A stretch of DNA of 26,387 nt from Pleurotus ostreatus/Saccharomyces cerevisiae fusant (taxonomy: Eukaryota; Opisthokonta). Every line of letters begins with the position of its first letter. Position 1 is the first letter of the stretch. Below, in pieces: positions 1 through 10,913 of the stretch. The stretch lies in the NCBI GenBank assembly GCA_024196135.1, contig JAMQCK010000357.1, forward strand, positions 1-26,387, written 5' to 3'. The position numbers were made by a program, and so were the translations under genes. A model generated the notes under the pieces. It had not been told where the DNA came from. It worked only from the letters and a program-made list of their open reading frames with translations, and did not search any database.

Positions 1-204
1 AAGTGGAACCGTAGCCGCGGGAAAAGCCATATGGCGCGCGTGGAGAAGGGGGCTTGTTCCGAACCTAGAGCTCGTCTTCCAACTTCCGCTTCAACGACGG
101 CCGATGACGCCTTCGTTAGTCGTATTGTGCAATCATCACAGCAGAGAAAAATGCTATGCCTGGCTTGCTCTTGCCCGTCATCCCCTCGCAGCCCGCCACT
201 CTGC

Positions 205-210
205 TATAAA
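205..210 (+). promoter_or_regulatory. TATA box of the amino-acid permease gene
   Basis: A TATAAA sequence lies 54 bases upstream of the chosen permease ATG at 264, a spacing usual for a fungal core promoter. It is the only such motif in the upstream 263 bases. The assignment rests on sequence and position only. Confidence 0.6.
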
Positions 211-263
211 ACGTGCTTGCTAGCCAGTTTTTGGCTTGTTGAGTTACCTCCCCCGTCGCCATC

Positions 264-2002
264 ATGTCCTCCAGCTTGAAGAGCAAAGATGGAGCTGATC
301 CCGTCGACGCACCTTCGGCCGGCTATGCTGAGTCGAAACAAGGTAGCCTCGAATACGGGGACGCCATCTACCAGACCAGCGATTCCAGACGTCAAATTGG
401 CCTGGTTAGCGCGATCTTCCTGTAAGTCGACCTGCCCCTCGTTCAAGAATTGGTACTGATAAATCCCCAGCATCTTCAACCGTATGATTGGCACTGGTAT
501 CTTCACCACACCGAGCAGCATATTATTGCTCAGCGGAAGTGTGGGGTTGGCGCTGTTCATCTGGGTCGCCGGCATGCTCATTGCTGCCGCCGGCATGGCC
601 GTCTACCTTGAGTTCGGAACAGGGCTACCCCGGAACGGTGGTGAGAAGAACTACCTTGAGTACGTCTATACCAAGCCCAAGTTCCTCGTTACTGGCCTCT
701 ACGTGAGTTCATGGTGCTCTACCATTCGTTCTGACCGTCTCACAATTTGCGCAGACCGGCTACGTGATCCTGCTTGGTTGGGCCGGCTCAAATTCCGTCG
801 CGTTCGGCGAGTACATCTTGCACGCTGCGAACGTCGAGGTCAACCGGTGGAATCAGCGTGGTATCGGCCTCGCCTGCATCACCGTCGCCTTCCTCATCCA
901 CGGCTTGGCCTTGAAGTGGGGCCTGCGCCTGCAGAATATCTTGGGCGTGATCAAGCTCATCATCCTGCTCATTATTATCATCGCCGGCTTTGCTGCCCTC
1001 GGTGGCCACCTCAAGATCGACAAGCCCAACAACTTCGACAACGCCTTCTCTGGCACGACCGGCTCCGCGTATGGCGTTGTCACCGCGCTCTACAATGTCA
1101 TCTGGAGCTACATCGGCTACAGCAACGCGAACTACGCCATGTCCGAGATGAAGGACCCGGTGCGCACGATCAAGCTCGCCGCGCCCATCGCCATCATCTG
1201 CGTGGGCATCATGTACATGCTCGCGAACATCGCGTACTTCGCCGCCGTCCCGCACGAGGAGATCGCGAGCAGCGGCCGCATCCTCGCCGCGTCCTTCTTC
1301 CGCAACGTCTTCGGCCCCAGGGCGGAGCGCGCGCTCAGCGTCTTCGTCGCGCTGTCCGCGTTCGGCAACGTCATGTCCGTCATCTTCTCGCAGGGCCGCC
1401 TGGTGCAGGAGCTCGGCCGCGAGGGCATCCTCCCTTGGTCGAGCTTCTTCGCCAGCAACAAGCCGTTCGACGCCCCGTTCACGGGCCTCTTCGAGCACTG
1501 GGTCGTCTCCGTCATCATCATGTTGGCGCCGCCACCAGGTGATGCGTACAACTTCAGTAAGTCGCAATCCTCACCATCCCTTGCGCTCACTCGCTAACCC
1601 GATCACCTGCCAGTCCTCAACGTCATCTCCTACCCGCTCGCCATCGTCAACGTGTTCGTCGCCGGCGGTCTGGTGCACCTCTACCTCCACCGCGACGAGT
1701 ACAACTGGAATCCGCCGACGCGCGCGACGCTCCCCGTCACCATCTTCTTCCTCCTCTCCAACATCTACCTCGTCGTCGCGCCATACGTCCCGCCCGAAAC
1801 GCCCGACCAAAACATCTACGAGAACTTGCCATATTGGCTGCACTGCGTCGTTGGCACTGGTATTATCCTCGCCGGCGGTGTGTACTGGTTGATATGGGCC
1901 AAGCTCCTCCCATGGTGGGGCGGCTACACGCTCAAGAAGGAGACATTCATCAGTAGCGATGGCTGGTCGAGGAGTGTCTTCCTGAAGGAGAAGAAAAACT
2001 AA
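264..2002 (+). CDS. Amino-acid permease, high-affinity methionine permease (Mup1-like, LAT family)
   Basis: Four exons, 264-421, 471-702, 755-1556 and 1614-2002, join in frame to 526 residues; the introns are 49, 52 and 57 nt. The protein should be a plasma-membrane amino-acid transporter of the APC superfamily with about 12 helices. The first helix carries the signature NRMIGTGIFTTPSSIL. It is followed by the YLEFGTGLPRNGGEKNYLEYVY segment and a GEYILHAANVEVNRWNQRG loop, both typical of fungal methionine/L-type permeases. A hydrophilic N-tail of about 50 residues, with several Ser and Lys, could serve for endocytic control. The start at 264 gives the full tail and sits behind a TATA box. Substrate specificity is inferred from family resemblance; methionine is the best guess, another neutral amino acid is possible. 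No frameshift or missing segment is seen. Confidence 0.9.
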
Positions 2003-2550
2003 GGGGTGCTTGTCTGTAGTACTCCGGGCCTAGGGTTGGATTGTCTTTGATCTATGTAGGTGTACGCTATAGCGTTTGTTGGCTATTTACTCGACTCATC
2101 GACTCATGCTCGGGATTTGTACATATAAATGCATAATGAATAATTCGGTCCGGGAAAGGAACCACCATCGACAATCAGCTGCTGTGTTTGCTCTACTTTG
2201 TTTGCCTCAAATGCCCTGAACGTCGTCCTCGCGACCCTGAATTTCGAACCCGCGTATATTCCACGATCCCGTGCTAGTATTAATGTAAACACCCATTATG
2301 TATACATCTTTGTTGATAGTTGGACAGACAACGAGGGGAGGAAACGATACGATAGATAGATTCGCAGTAGACGAACGAGGGTATGAAGGAGAGTCGGGGG
2401 ATTATCTTTGTCCAAGCGGCGAGCCGCGCGCCGCAAGACGAGCGCCGCGTCCAGTGCGTCGACGCCAATTACCTAGGTATGTACTTCACGTGACGATATA
2501 CTTCCCGTAGCGATATACTTCTCGATGACGATATTCTTCAATAACATGGG
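2003..2550. other. Intergenic region between convergent 3' ends
   Basis: This 548-base gap separates the stop codons of the permease (+) and the guanylyltransferase (-). It is AT-richer than the flanking exons, for example around 2120-2145, as expected for 3' untranslated regions and polyadenylation. The short open frames here show no coding character, and no RNA gene was recognised. Confidence 0.6.
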
Positions 2551-4360
2551 TTACAGAAGCTGGTTCCAGCCGGCGCTCTTCGTCTTCTTGACGATGTTCT
2601 TGACCTCCTGTAGAGACGTGAGCGGGAGTGTTGAGTGCGCAATGACCACTACGTACCTGAGAGCGAGCGCGGGTAGTGACGAGCAGTGCGTCGGGCATGT
2701 CGACGATGACAAGATCGTCAACGCCGAGGCACGTAACGAGACGACCTGAGCCGGGGACGATGATGCCGCCAGCAACCTGCTCAGTGACGACAAGGTGGCC
2801 ATCACCAAGAATGCGAGGCTGGTTGTACTCGGACGGCAGACGATCCGCAACAGACGAGAAGTCACCGACATCATCCCAACCTATGTACCGGTCAATAAGA
2901 ATGAACGTGCTTGACCATACTCAGTACAACTCACCGAACGTGGCAGGCACAACAGCGACCTTGCCCTCACGAGCCGCCGGCTCCGCGATGGCATTGTCAA
3001 TGGGGATCTTCTCAAGCGTCGGCCAGATCTCGGCGAGGACGGATTCGCGCTTGCTGGGCTCGTCCCAGACCTCGGCAATCTTCTCGAGGCTGGCGGCCAT
3101 GGTGGGCTTGTGCTCGCGGACGAGCTGCATGAGGAAGGAGGCCTTCGTCACGAACATACCCGCGTTCCAGCGGTAGTTACCGGTGGCGAGGTACGCGGCG
3201 GCAGTGCGCGCATCTGCACAGATATTCAGCTGCGGACCATGGCGAGACGGACGTATACATACCAGGCTTCTCCTTGAAGTCCTTGACCAAACGTGCGTTC
3301 GGCGCGTTGTTGAACTCCAGGCGGTCTCCCAGGCGGATATAGCCGAAACCGGTGGAGGGCGCGACGGGCGCAATACCAATCGTGACAAGATAGTCGCGCT
3401 TTGCGACCTGGACCGCCTCCGCGACGGCTGCGAGGAATGCGTCGTCGCCCGAGATCATGTGGTCCGCAGCGAAAGACCCGATCACCGCGTCCGGGTCGCG
3501 CTTCGCAAGCACAGCCGCAGCAAGGCCGATGGCCGCCATAGAGTCCTTCGCGGAGGGCTCGCAGAAAACGTTCTCCGGCCTGAGGTCGGGAAGCTGGCTC
3601 GAGATGGCGCTAACATGGGCGGGACCGGCGACGACCGTGGTGCGCTCAGGCGAGGCGAGAGGAATGAGACGGTCCCAGGTCGCTTGAATGAGGGAGCGGC
3701 CGGAAAGAGTCAAGTCGAGGAGGAACTTGGGGTGGTTCTCGCGGCTGAGAGGCCAGAGACGAGTACCTGCAAGACGTCAAGATACGCCTTTGCTGAGATG
3801 ACTTGTACTCACCCGCGCCACCTGCGGGGATGACAACGTAAAACCCGGGGATATCGCGCGCGTCTAACGGGTATGCGGAGAGCCCGTTATCGCCCAGAGG
3901 CGAAGGGTGGTACGCGAGGGAGGTAGGGAGTGGGGGAACGCTCGTCGGGGGGATCGCGCTGGCGGAAAGGAATGGCGACTTGGGGCGCAGCTGGGGGCTG
4001 GAGCGACGAGGCGTGAGGGTCCCCGGTGTATGGGACTGTCCGTTCTGCAAAGCGAGAGTATGAAAACACGAGGCGCGGCCCACGAACGCCGACACGTACC
4101 TGCCCCTCCCGAATCTGGCGCTCCAGGCTCGCGTTCGCAAGGCGAAGCTCAGCGCACTCATTCTTCAGGTCCGAGATCTCTGCGTTCTACGCCTTGCCTT
4201 CAGCTTCGTGCTCTGCTACGTGGAACCTGTATACACGTACCGACTTCTGAACGGCCTGCATGATCTGCTGGAACATGCCCTCGATGCCGAGAGGGACCGG
4301 AGCCACTGGCTCGCTAGGCGCAGCATTGGAGAAGAGGCTGGGGCCGAGGTTCGCGTCCAT
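2551..4360 (-). CDS. Mannose-1-phosphate guanylyltransferase, bacterial ManC-type, with N-terminal coiled-coil extension
   Basis: Seven exons, 4241-4360, 4100-4186, 3813-4044, 3263-3766, 2935-3213, 2657-2880 and 2551-2607, join to 500 residues. The enzyme should make GDP-mannose from mannose-1-phosphate and GTP in the cytosol. Residues 144-161 give the nucleotidyltransferase signature GGAGTRLWPLSRENHPKF. Further family motifs are EPSAKDSMAAIGLA, SFAADHMI, TGFGYIR, YRWNAGMFV and FGWDDVGDF, ending in DALLVTTRARSQEVK. The tryptophan in GTRLWPLSR and the WDDVG motif mark the bacterial ManC type, not the eukaryotic GMPPB/Psa1 type (GTRLRPLT). The catalytic part (about 137-500) has the length of a short ManC. 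Residues 1-136 are extra: a helical heptad-like stretch near 30-69, then a Ser/Pro-rich linker. The last intron was set by the ARSQ-EVKNIV join, which matches the family. Confidence 0.88.
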
Positions 4361-4850
4361 GATTTTACGCGGGGAATGGGAGGTCAAAAGAACGGTGGAG
4401 GTAGGAGGCAAGGTGTAAATTATAGGTTGGATCAAAACATTGGAAACATGTCGCCTGGCAGTGTATTTCTGTCTCGCCCTTCATTCATTTCGCCCTCTCT
4501 CCGCCGCCTGCGGATGTGACTTTCTGACCGCTATCAAGGTCGGTCGACCCATTCTCGTATGTCTCGGGAGCCTGCGCGTCGGTCTGAGGGCGCCTGAAGG
4601 GAGCGCGTACTGGGCGTGTACAATTTACGGAGTCCGATGTCCGGACTGATACTGTTCCGTCGCAGCATCCGCGCCATCAGCAACGCAATTGAACCTGGAC
4701 CCATCCATACAAACATGGCAATACAACAGCGAGGTCAATCAAGAAAATGTACGTGTATATATACCTATGTACAGTCTCCGAGAGCTTTTCAGTGCAGCAC
4801 ATTCTTGTCACTGTCGCCATCGACCGGAGAGGTGGACTTTGGAGGTGCTG
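4361..4850. other. Intergenic region: promoter of the ManC-type gene and 3' flank of the DUF6534 gene
   Basis: This 490-base gap lies between the start of the guanylyltransferase (4360) and the stop of the DUF6534-type gene (4851), both on the minus strand. Pyrimidine-rich stretches around 4470-4510 look like untranslated DNA. No convincing TATA box, small gene or RNA was found. Confidence 0.5.
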
Positions 4851-6767
4851 TCAGCGACTGCCATGAAGGGGACATAAGGGCGGGCTAACCTCTTTCGAAT
4901 ACTCGGAAGATTGCTGATAGTCGCAGTGCTGAACGGTGTCAATCTTGATAGTGATTGCATCCGGCGCAGGCTGCGAATATGAGCATTGAGAAACGCCGAG
5001 ATGAAGCGCGGACGTACGCGGCTGCTGCTGTTGTATTGGCTGCGACTACGGCTGGGTCCTGTGCTAAGACCAAAGCTTTCGCTGGTTTCCGGCACCGAAT
5101 TGCGGATGTACGACCGGCTGTTGAGTGTAACGAGCAGACTGTTGGTGTCTGTAGGACGTCAAGCTTTTGAAAATAAAACGTATCACAAGAAATGGGACTT
5201 ACAGAGACGCCCCTCTGCAATGCCAAGTTAGCGAGAGCTCGCGGCTAGACGAGGAGAATACGTACCGAGGAAGAAGAAGAACATGTAAATGAAGGTGTTG
5301 GGCCACACATTAATCTGTTGCACTGTTTAGCGAAATTGAGGCAAGGGATAAGACCAGTGGCACTCACAGCAATGCAAGCGAAGATAGCCACAGCACTCGT
5401 CGGAAGGCCGGTGTTGAACGTGAACATGATCTAGTAAGGCATGAGATGGCCGCCATTATCGCCTCGCCATTTGACCCACAAGTCGCTTAATCAAGTCGTT
5501 CCTACAGGCGAAGGATCAGCGACAGGCATCGGGAGCGCACGATTCGGAGACCACTTACGACCGCTTGAAGCCCGTCCTGGCCCTTCGCAAGTACCATATC
5601 ATGGCGAGCGAGATGCCTACGTCCGTCGCAGCCGACGTGACATTGACTGCAATCGAAATGCTCTGCGCGCGGAGGGGTAAACATCGTGGCGCCATAATAA
5701 ACCAGGCGAAGACAAACCTTCAATCGTGCGAGGTCGGCGAACATCTCGTAGCGGACGGCGAAGCCGCAGTAGGCTGTAAGTAGAGGTGAGCTTAGCAGGT
5801 CATAACGACGAGGTAAGCGGCGGGCGTACTGAAGACCGTGGCTGAAATACGCTCGTCAGCGATGAACGATTTATTCGAGAGAAAAAAGTATCTCACCAAA
5901 TGCGCTCGTAGCCATCAAGACCAGGAAGAGGGTGACAAACCAGTTCTTCTTGCTGACTGTGGACAGATCAGACATGAAGCCGCTTGAGCCGTAGTCGAAC
6001 TTACGCATAAGCACGCGGTAGCAATAAAAGCTACATAGAAACAAATCAGTCACTTTCTTCGCCGATGTTTGGATTGCGGCACGTACAGCTGCACCGCCAA
6101 AGCGATGGCGGCGACGAAGAATATTTGGATAATCAGGACCCTGCCCGAACGGTCAGAAAAATTGGAAGGAATGCAGCAATGCTTCTCACTCGTCCAACAC
6201 GCCGAGGAATGCGGGATTCCCCAAATTCGAGACGCAATAACGGTATACTGGGGCACGGTGTAAATCACCCGCACGAACCTCATCGCTCCGACGTACCAGA
6301 AGCTGAAGAAGCAACGATGATGAGCAAGGAAGGAATTAAGCATGGGTTTATGACGGCTTACCCGCGAACATGCCCTGCTGCAAGGTGTCCAAAAGCAGGA
6401 CGAGGCCGATCTATGGAAGGGTCGTGAGGGAATGTTTGGTCAAAGGATTTGGCAACTAACCACCGACTTAACTGCCCAGTGGTCCTTCTGCGAGTAGCGA
6501 CGGTAGTAGTACCAGCCCTGCAGCATCCCGGCTACATGGCCATTCAGTCAATTGAAGCCAAGAAGACGCAGCGAGCCACCGAACGCACCGCCATAGAGTC
6601 TGTTAATCCCAATGAGTCGACAGTGCCCCGGCAAATAAATCGCACTCACGCCGTAGACACGACCAGGGAATCAAAGAGCATCCCGAGGCTGGCGACATGT
6701 CAGTGCCAAGGCCCGTATTCCATGCATCGCCCACCACATACGTGTTATGAATTGTCGGAGTCAGCAT
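4851..6767 (-). CDS. DUF6534-type seven-helix membrane protein, 18 exons
   Basis: Eighteen exons join in one frame to 320 residues: 6742-6767, 6650-6688, 6589-6599, 6461-6531, 6362-6410, 6190-6247, 6087-6140, 6005-6030, 5897-5956, 5830-5841, 5718-5773, 5559-5662, 5480-5501, 5368-5430, 5266-5314, 5203-5214, 5018-5148 and 4851-4970. The product shows the hallmarks of this Agaricomycete family: NTLGMLFDSLVVSTALYG in helix 1, QGWYYYRRY-KDHW, LLLDTLQQ, NLGNPAFLG, SIAVNVTSAATDVG, RTGFKRSNDLIKRLIMFTFN and GRLYTNSLLVTLNSR. Seven hydrophobic segments are seen, followed by a Ser-rich tail with an ITIKIDTV segment. The function of the family is not known to me; receptor-like roles are speculation. Three exons are only 11-12 nt long. 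Every boundary was chosen by phase and GT-AG signals, so single exons may be off by a few bases. Confidence 0.8.
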
Positions 6768-9013
6768 CTCGAGTCAGTGCAGCGAGCAGCGGTATAATGA
6801 ATGATTTGGCAAGGATGGCGGTACCGGAGGAGGAAGGGGCAGCGCGATCGCCCTTCTTCGAGTCACCCGTCCTCATAAAGACCGTCGACATGAAGGCCAC
6901 GTTGGCGGCGGGCGGGGCGGGATTAAGGGCGCGGGTGGTGTAGGGCACCGATGACGGCAGCGGGCTAGCATGGGGGACCCCACGGCCTTCCCGCGCCCCG
7001 GAAGGGGATTCCATGGACTGGCGCAGGCTATCGAGTAAGGATGCGCGAATGGTTGTCGTGTGCGGATGGCGCCACGAATGCTGGCTTGTTCTTTTTGGAG
7101 GCGGGGTGGATGCGAGGGGAGCTTGTCCGTCAAGGCCGGTAGCGACGGGCGCGTACATGCTAAGGGAAAGAGACAGGGAATGGTAAGTTCCTAACGGTAT
7201 GAAGGGAAGGCTCCGATCATATGCCTTCAAGAGGATGAATGGAATCAAGGGCATTCGGCCGGGTATCATGGTCAACGTGAAGGATAGAAGGCATAGGAAG
7301 GTGACAACGGGGTCACCGGGGGTCAGCTATTGACGGTAGGCGCTCCCATACGACGTCCACCAGAATAATCGCTGGCAGTGGCGGTAGACAGGCAGGGTTC
7401 GTATGTCGTGTGTTCACTGATGAGGGTGGGAGCATGAGTGTGTAAGATGAGGGATTCACCACGGGGGTAACACATTTGCGAGCCGCATCTGTACTAGCGT
7501 TGAGCTGGTAGAAGACACCAGCAATCGCTTCTGCGGTAATAGGGACCAAGTAGCCGGCTACCGGACGTCGGGGCCTTCGGCTGCACAAATCGTCGTTCAC
7601 GAAAGAAGATGGGTAGCACGCTTGAGCGATCCTCACTGGACCGCAGAGCACAGCTTCAGCTTTCGGGATTCCACCGGCGCTGGAGCATTCGTCGATCTCA
7701 AGCTGACTGGATAGACCCCTCCTCTTACCCCAACGCAAGCCCGAGTTGCCCAGCGATTGTCAGATGGTGTCCCGTGAAGCAATTCCCTTGATCCATCCAG
7801 TGTTTAGATACGGTCCTCGGCGCTGAGGTACCATCGGCGGCCACCTTCACGTAATCGATAGATTGAATCCAACGGGAAAAGGCGAAAGTGAGAAGCATGT
7901 CAGAAAGGCCCATGCGGTGTGTCTGAATGTACGATCAGCGGGGATACGACATCGCCAAGTGTGCACATACGTTTGCCTGTCGCGGACTCTTCAAGCTGGC
8001 GCGTTCGAAAGGTGAGAGTAGAAGGCAGAACGAGTGGGGACCTGTCAGAGCTTGACCATCGATCCCTGCACACCCAGACAGAAGGCATCACGACAAATAG
8101 GGAGGCGCACCTAGCCCGTTCGCCTACAGAATCTGTCCCTTTCCCTCAGCATCTATCATAGCGTAGAAACGTAGCTCCTTACCAGGCAATCATTGCAGGT
8201 CGTCGCACGTTACAAGACTTGCTAGTCGTAGCGATAGCGCCCTAGACTTCAACAAACGATAGACTGCCTGGCTACTCAATCTGATCGGTAGTCTCGTCGG
8301 AATGCCGTGCCACATTCCTTCAAGACGACCGTCGAGAGGACGGCTGCGAATCCTACGTATCTCGCCGACGCAAACGGGCGGCAACTCCGAGTCTGCCGCC
8401 GCCACGAAATAATGATAGCCTAGCACGCACGCCGCTGCTAGTCTCGGCCTATGACATTGTTGCCTGAGCCTAAGACGATATCGCAAGCTCCCGCGGCGTT
8501 GGGGACGCGGGCATCAGAATATGGGTGCTCGACAGAACGTGGGACTCACGTAGCAGGCAACAGGTGAGGCCCACGTAACGCATACATACCTGGGATAGTT
8601 CAAGCTTTAGGCAGCCTCGACTTGCGTGAGAGGACCTCGTGCTGCGATGAAAGGCGCGAAGACCTTCGACTGAACACGGGCAGAAAGAGGGTGACACGGA
8701 GGATCAGAATGCGTGGAACTGAAGGTTGACTGCAGCCGCGTTCAGCGGTGATTTGACACCAGTCTTGGTGAGCTCGAGGTCGAGAACAAGCGCCTGCAGG
8801 TGAGCGGACCACGAAAGGCAAGCTTCAGAAGTAAGACTCACTAGACCAGCGTGACATCGCCCGTTCACTATCGCACACGACATTGTTGGGTAGAGGTGCT
8901 CTCGTCTCGCTCATGCCCGTCCAATTCGGCACACTCACAGACGTTCAGAACAAAACCGGATCCTTGTCCACGTACCCCTAAATACAGCATATTTTCGTAT
9001 ACACGCCTCGAGC
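6768..9013. other. 2.2 kb unresolved stretch between the DUF6534 gene and the aminotransferase
   Basis: No protein family was recognised here on either strand. On the minus strand there are splice-like signals: donors GTATGT at about 8589, GTGAGT at 8548, GTAAGG at 8182, GTATGT at 7970 and GTAAGA at 7729. An open frame at 7725-7913 and another at 6745-7275 (175 codons, overlapping the first exon of the DUF6534 gene in another frame) look partly coding. Joining 7971-8065 to 7728-7929 gives a continuous frame of about 95 residues with no match I can name. The stretch may hold a diverged or decayed gene. Confidence 0.4.
8704..8883 (-). CDS. Possible 43-residue two-exon protein, unknown
   Basis: Exons 8842-8883 and 8704-8793 join across a 48-nt intron with a GTGAGT donor and a CACCTGCAG acceptor, giving a complete frame from ATG to TGA. 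The second exon has the codon choice of real genes here (GAC CTC GAG CTC ACC AAG). The product contains ALVLDLELTKTGVKS. It matches nothing I know. It lies 130 bases beyond the stop codon of the branched-chain aminotransferase on the same strand, so it could instead belong to that transcript's untranslated region. Confidence 0.25.
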   Translation of the reverse strand: MSCAIVNGRCHAGLVSLTSEACLSWSAHLQALVLDLELTKTGVKSPLNAAAVNLQFHAF

Positions 9014-10913
9014 TTACGCCACCTCCACCGACCACAAGCTCGGGATCGCGCCGCGCTGAATGCCCGTGAGGTGCTTCCAGATCGGGCGCGAGAGCGGGCC
9101 CATGCCATCCTCGCCGGTCGGGATGTGGATGTCCTCGCCCTTGAAGCCGACCTTGTTTACGGGGCTGATGACCGCGGCGGTACCTAGAGAGGGAATATAT
9201 GGTCAGCGACAAGCTCGCGTGCAGCAAGGACGACGGGAAAAGTTATTCGCCAGCAAAGAGAAAAGACCTCCACTCACCCGCGCCAAACATCTCCACGAGC
9301 GTCCCATCCCGCGCCGCCTGCTGCACCTCCGCCATCTTGATCGGCCGCTCCGAGACGACGAGGTTATCCGGCAGATCAGGGATCTTCTGCCCAGCGATGT
9401 GCTCACGGGCGAGCGCGAGCACGGAGTCGCGCGTCACACCGGGGAGGATCATTCCGTCGAGGGGCGGGGTGACGAGTTCGGTGGCTGGGGGGGGGGGAGT
9501 CGTTAGCCGTTGTTCTGATACCAAAGAGAGGGCAGCAAAAGGGGGGAGGGACTCACTGCCATCAGGCTTCTTCAACACCACGAACAAGTTCATCGTCCCG
9601 ACCTCGGTCAGGTAGTTCTCCTCGCCGAACAGCCACAGGTTCTGCGCGTACCCCTTCGTCGCGGCGAACTTCTGCGCAAGGACGCCCGGGGCGTAGTTGG
9701 CGCCGAGCTTGTATGCGCCGGTACCTGTGAGGAGGGTCCAGGTCAGTCAGATTATTCTCGAGGATTCGCAAGGCAATTGCTGACCTCCCGGGTACGCGCG
9801 CGAGAACTCGGTCGTGCCGTAGAGCGCCACGGGCTTGAAGCCCTGAGCGTAGTACGGGCCAACGGGGCTGCAGATGACGAAGAGGAGCGCCTCGTTCGGG
9901 GGGCCGACACCGATGGACTTTTGGTTGCCGACTGGAAGAGTGGGCATCAATTCGGAATTTCAATGGCCGGAGAGGGATGTGCAACATACTCAGAGTAGGA
10001 CGAATGTACAAGCTGTGGCCGGGCTCCTGAGGGATCCAGTGCTTGTCAAGTGCGACGAGCTTCTTGATGAGCTCGAGGACGGCGTCGCCGCTGAAGGTCT
10101 GTGACAGTCATATGAGTTATACCGCCCGACTTCATGTTGTAGGGTAATGCACGTACTGGCAACGCCAACCTTTGCGCGCTGTTGTTCATGCGCTTCATGT
10201 TCATGTCCGGGCGGAAGAGCGTGACCTTGCCGTTGTCGTCCCGGTAGGCCTTCATGCCCTCGAAGAGCGTCTGAGCGTAGTGGAGCACGGTGGAGGAGGG
10301 CTCGAGGTGGAAGGGACCGTCTGGAGGTAATGTTAGCGCAATGATTAGCGTACGCACCTTACGTAGGTGTAAGGGAGAGCAGTAGTGAGGATAGAGGAAT
10401 GGGGCAAGTGGGGGTGGAAGGAACAAGGGGGGAGTATACGCACAAGGCTCGATCGTCGGTGTACCCCACCCCTTCGTAGCGTCCCAAGGGATAGTCAACA
10501 TGTGGTCCGTCTAAAGAATATTTTCATTAGCACTCTACTCCTTCCACTAATCAAGCTACCACGCACAAAAGTATGGCCGAACGCCAGCTGATTCGAAGGA
10601 GGGGGCGCCTTCGGGTTCGTGTTCTTCTTGATCACCAGGTTGTTGGGCTATAGGGTGTGGTATTACCTCGTCAACACCGTACCCTTCACTGGTATCCTAC
10701 ACCCTCACGCACGTTGATATCCGGGAGCGTGAACAGCTCGCCGGTCATGGGGTCCGGCGCGGCGCCTCTCCTCGCAGGGGTCGTGCTGAGCGCGCGGCTC
10801 GCATTCCTTGCCGCGGGACGGAGAAGTGCGCGCGAAGTAGAGGATGCGACGACTTTCGAAGAGGCGCCGAGTGCGCGGGATGAAGCGCGCAGGGGCGCGG
10901 CCAGACGAGACAT
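9014..10913 (-). CDS. BAT1: Branched-chain amino-acid aminotransferase, mitochondrial
   Basis: Nine exons, 10713-10913, 10567-10647, 10444-10510, 10157-10320, 9990-10098, 9785-9931, 9557-9724, 9278-9484 and 9014-9183, join to 437 residues. The enzyme reversibly transfers the amino group between leucine, isoleucine or valine and 2-oxoglutarate, with pyridoxal phosphate. The PLP lysine is K262 in GAYKLGANYAP. The class IV signature follows at EVGTMNLFVVLKKPDG, and the glycine-rich GTAAVISPVNK segment lies near the C-terminus. Conserved YAQTLFEGMKAYR and LFRPDMNMKRMN are present. The first 50 residues are rich in Arg, Ser and Ala without acidic residues and end near RALSTTPARRG, a good mitochondrial transit peptide with a cleavage-site look, so this is the Bat1-like form. 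A run of 11 C (minus strand) ends the intron at 9485. The upstream region carries Gcn4-like sites. Confidence 0.95.
9487..9497. repeat. Homopolymer run of 11 G
   Basis: Eleven consecutive G on the plus strand form the polypyrimidine tract of an aminotransferase intron on the minus strand, directly before its CAG acceptor. The length may vary between strains and is prone to sequencing error. Confidence 0.8.

Noticed and set aside
484..1542. Plus-strand open frame of 352 codons in another frame of the permease
   Set aside because: It is an Arg/His/Leu-rich shadow of the permease exons and ignores the clear introns and transporter motifs in the correct frame.
2228..2262. tRNA B-box-like sequence on the minus strand
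   Set aside because: A GGTTCGAA core is present, but the flanking bases do not pair into a T-arm stem and no acceptor stem or A box fits.
6250..6343. Open segment with FWYVGAMRFVRVIYTV in the DUF6534 gene
   Set aside because: Using it as exon breaks the frame to the family motif NLGNPAFLG. The acceptor at 6248 joins LLLDTLQQGMFA to YRYCVSNLGNPAFLG in frame.
6745..7275. Minus-strand open frame of 175 codons
   Set aside because: It overlaps the first exon of the DUF6534 gene in another frame, is mostly Pro/Ser/Arg low complexity and matches nothing. It is kept only as part of the unresolved region.
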